Below, piece after piece: positions 61,136 through 62,588 of a stretch of DNA of 62,588 nt. The stretch spans positions 1 through 62,588 of the forward strand of contig JAQVYA010000003.1 of NCBI GenBank assembly GCA_028708865.1, given 5' to 3'. The number at the start of each line of letters is the position of its first letter. The stretch's first letter is position 1. The DNA comes from Desulfovibrio sp. (GTDB lineage: Bacteria > Desulfobacterota > Desulfovibrionia > Desulfovibrionales > Desulfovibrionaceae). Position numbers and translations under genes: made by a program. The notes under the pieces were generated by a model. It was not told where the DNA came from, searched no databases, and saw only the letters and a list, made by a program, of their open reading frames with translations.

Positions 61136-62038
61136 TTACGGGGCCTCCAGGCCTTCCGGCGCAAAAAGAATAGCTTCAACCCGCTTGCCGGAACCGCCCA
61201 TCACTTCGCTGCGCTTTTCACGCACGTAAAATTTGATCACTTTCCCGGTAACGGTATTTTTCCCTTCCTGGATTTCCGGCTGCCCCTGCATGAGCAACAA
61301 CGCGTCCCGCACCTTATAGGTTACAGTGTCGCTGCGGCCAACGATATCAGCCTGCTGCATCTTCACGCCTCCTGAAGCCACAATGCGGTCGATCTCCTCG
61401 CCAGGAGTCCCGTTTTTTGCAAAATATGCAGTGAGTTGCTCGGCCCAAAGGCGCATTCCTTCATGCTCGGCCTCTACATGACCGGAAAAAGCAACCGTGC
61501 GATTGTTATCATCGTACGTCAACTTATCCGCAGTTATGCGAACCGGTTCCTTAGGAGACTTCACGGGTTCGGGCTTAATGTCCTCGGGGCGTTCCTGTAC
61601 TTCAGCCACGACTTTAGGAGCATCTCCGGGAACCATGGTGTGCTTTGGAGTTGGTGCGGTGGAAGGTTCCGCAGTCTTCGGCGCAGAGGTGTCTAGTTGA
61701 ACGGAAGGAGCTGTGGCCGTTGAAGCCTTGGCAACAAACGTCAAAAATTTTGCTTTGCTAAAGCCCAACGCAGCATTGAGATCCCGCTCGGTCGCATCAG
61801 GTGGGAACACCGCGTACCAGCCATCTTCCAAGAAATCCACCTTGACCTGGTCCCCTTTTTTCAGGGTCAAAACATGCTCAGAACGAAAATCGCGGGCTTT
61901 ACGTACATTAAGATTTTGCGATGCCTGGCGAATCTCGCCCCAGGGCGCAACAGGCTGTGCCTGGGCCACTTGGCAAAGCAGCACACAGAGCAATGCCAGG
62001 ACCAGCGTTTTCCAATCGTTGCGCATTTTTTTTCGCAT
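61136..62038 (-). CDS. lptA: LptA-like LPS transport protein with N-terminal SH3b domain
   Basis: 300 residues: signal peptide (about 1-27), an SH3b-like domain (about 35-105; SQNLNVRKARDFRSEHVLTL, GDQVKVDFLEDGWYAVFP), a Pro/Thr/Glu-rich linker (about 105-165) and an OstA/LptA domain (about 165-290; ITADKLTYDDNNRTVAFSGH). LptA forms the periplasmic bridge for LPS. The SH3b extension is absent from E. coli LptA (185 residues) and may bind peptidoglycan or a partner. The ATG at 62038 follows CAGGAG; an ATG four codons later is also possible. Confidence 0.9.
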   Translation of the reverse strand: MRKKMRNDWKTLVLALLCVLLCQVAQAQPVAPWGEIRQASQNLNVRKARDFRSEHVLTLKKGDQVKVDFLEDGWYAVFPPDATERDLNAALGFSKAKFLTFVAKASTATAPSVQLDTSAPKTAEPSTAPTPKHTMVPGDAPKVVAEVQERPEDIKPEPVKSPKEPVRITADKLTYDDNNRTVAFSGHVEAEHEGMRLWAEQLTAYFAKNGTPGEEIDRIVASGGVKMQQADIVGRSDTVTYKVRDALLLMQGQPEIQEGKNTVTGKVIKFYVREKRSEVMGGSGKRVEAILFAPEGLEAP

Positions 62039-62092
62039 ACCTGACTCCTGAAAATTAAGAACAGATCGCCAAATTCGGAACAGGACGCGTTG

Positions 62093-62588
62093 TTACTGCG
62101 GCAAATCCGAAGCATTGTCCAGAGCGTCCAAGGTAAAAACAGCCTCAACGCCCCCGCCGGCGACCAGGACCCGTGTTTTGGTATCAATTTCAATAGCTGT
62201 GGCGCTAATAGTCACGTCCCCGCGCCGAATCACCACGCGCCCCTTCAGGTATACCTTGTTCATGGCTCCGATGTAATCGAACTCGTCCGCTTTTATGGCG
62301 AACATACCATAATGTCCGGAAATATTCTCCCAAAGCCGGAAATTGTCGGCCCGCTGGTCCACCTGCCCCATGTCGGCCCGGACAAAGACCTCCTGCCGCT
62401 CTTCCCCCAGGTAAGCTGAAAGCTGCGGCGCAACAATACGAATGGAATTGCTGCCCTGGTCGTACTCGGCCCCCTTGGCCTTGAGTTTCCAGTCAATGCG
62501 CCCGTCCACCCCTTGCACCAATTCTATGTCCTCGGCAAAGATATCCGCGCTGAGAGACTCTACATCGGTCTGTTCCACCTTTTCGGGA
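62093..62588 (-). CDS. lptC: LptC-like LPS export protein (C-terminal part, cut by window edge)
   Basis: The last 164 or so residues lie in the window, and the frame is open through the right edge. The visible beta-jellyroll part (DIFAEDIELVQGVDGRIDWK, FVRADMGQVDQRADNFRLWE, KADEFDYIGAMNKVYLKGRV) matches the LptC/OstA-like fold. LptC links LptBFG to LptA. Its place 54 nt before lptA on the same strand supports the call; the N-terminal membrane anchor would be outside the window. Confidence 0.85.
   Translation of the reverse strand, partial: PEKVEQTDVESLSADIFAEDIELVQGVDGRIDWKLKAKGAEYDQGSNSIRIVAPQLSAYLGEERQEVFVRADMGQVDQRADNFRLWENISGHYGMFAIKADEFDYIGAMNKVYLKGRVVIRRGDVTISATAIEIDTKTRVLVAGGGVEAVFTLDALDNASDLPQ

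Noticed and set aside
1-62588. Search by eye for tRNA, rRNA, CRISPR repeats, phage genes, transposases, toxin-antitoxin or restriction genes
   Set aside because: None was seen. Two HU-type genes and two c-di-GMP enzymes are present but have ordinary contexts.

Overview
The window reads as a chromosomal segment of a sulfate-reducing deltaproteobacterium of the Desulfovibrionales (Desulfovibrio / Pseudodesulfovibrio type). This is inferred from a five-gene split, ferredoxin-linked glutamate synthase, a PxxKW cysteine-rich protein, a macromolecular-synthesis operon interrupted by yqeY and mutS2, mannose-class PTS proteins next to rpoN/hpf/rapZ, and clear signs of selenium use. It is dense, mostly housekeeping DNA. 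I see no rRNA, tRNA, CRISPR array, prophage or intact insertion sequence.

Layout. 1-7485 (minus): the split glutamate synthase operon runs into yajC-secD-secF (secF cut by the window edge). A perfect 17-bp inverted repeat lies just upstream of this operon. 7672-10245 (minus): glgP. 10394-18938 (plus): dut, argD, a small unknown protein, prmA, an endonuclease III-like glycosylase, an EnvC/Ctp/deacetylase envelope cluster and fliM. 19106-23187 (plus): an ABC importer, ndk, proC. 23448-26223 (plus): a MoxR ATPase, a metallopeptidase/VWA protein and an unknown protein behind a Fur-like palindrome. 26224-27489: an AT-rich patch with one methyltransferase, probably acquired. 27490-34968 (minus): rpsU-yqeY-mutS2-dnaG-rpoD, then cbiB. 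35125-36615 (minus): HU with a 57-residue membrane protein, and rsmA. 36763-49405 (plus): apt, mtnP, PxxKW protein, M20 hydrolase, mnmG, CBS protein, lnt, prfB (programmed frameshift), a GGDEF protein, a MinD-like ATPase, a second HU, a selenoprotein gene and dapA. 49497-56804 (minus): an HD-GYP response regulator, ppaC, and rpoN-hpf-ptsN-rapZ-EIIA-EIIB-EIIC, in which EIIC is frameshifted at a run of nine T. 57227-60298 (plus): a five-gene selenium/sulfur-trafficking operon (YedE, TusA-like, DUF3343, kinase-like, DUF1858) lying between rpoN and lptB. 60407-62588 (minus): lptB, lptA (fused to an SH3b domain) and partial lptC.

The most interesting points are as follows. (1) A UGA-interrupted, exported UshA-like gene has a CPTU motif and a SECIS-like hairpin at the right distance, in the same window as a selenium-trafficking operon. 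(2) The PTS EIIC gene is readable only if one T is added to a T9 tract, and no EIID, HPr or EI follows it. (3) The selenium operon groups an uncharacterised kinase-like protein and a DUF1858 protein with YedE/TusA/DUF3343. (4) Several strong palindromes and leader hairpins lie upstream of glutamate synthase, the PxxKW gene, rpsU and yedE.
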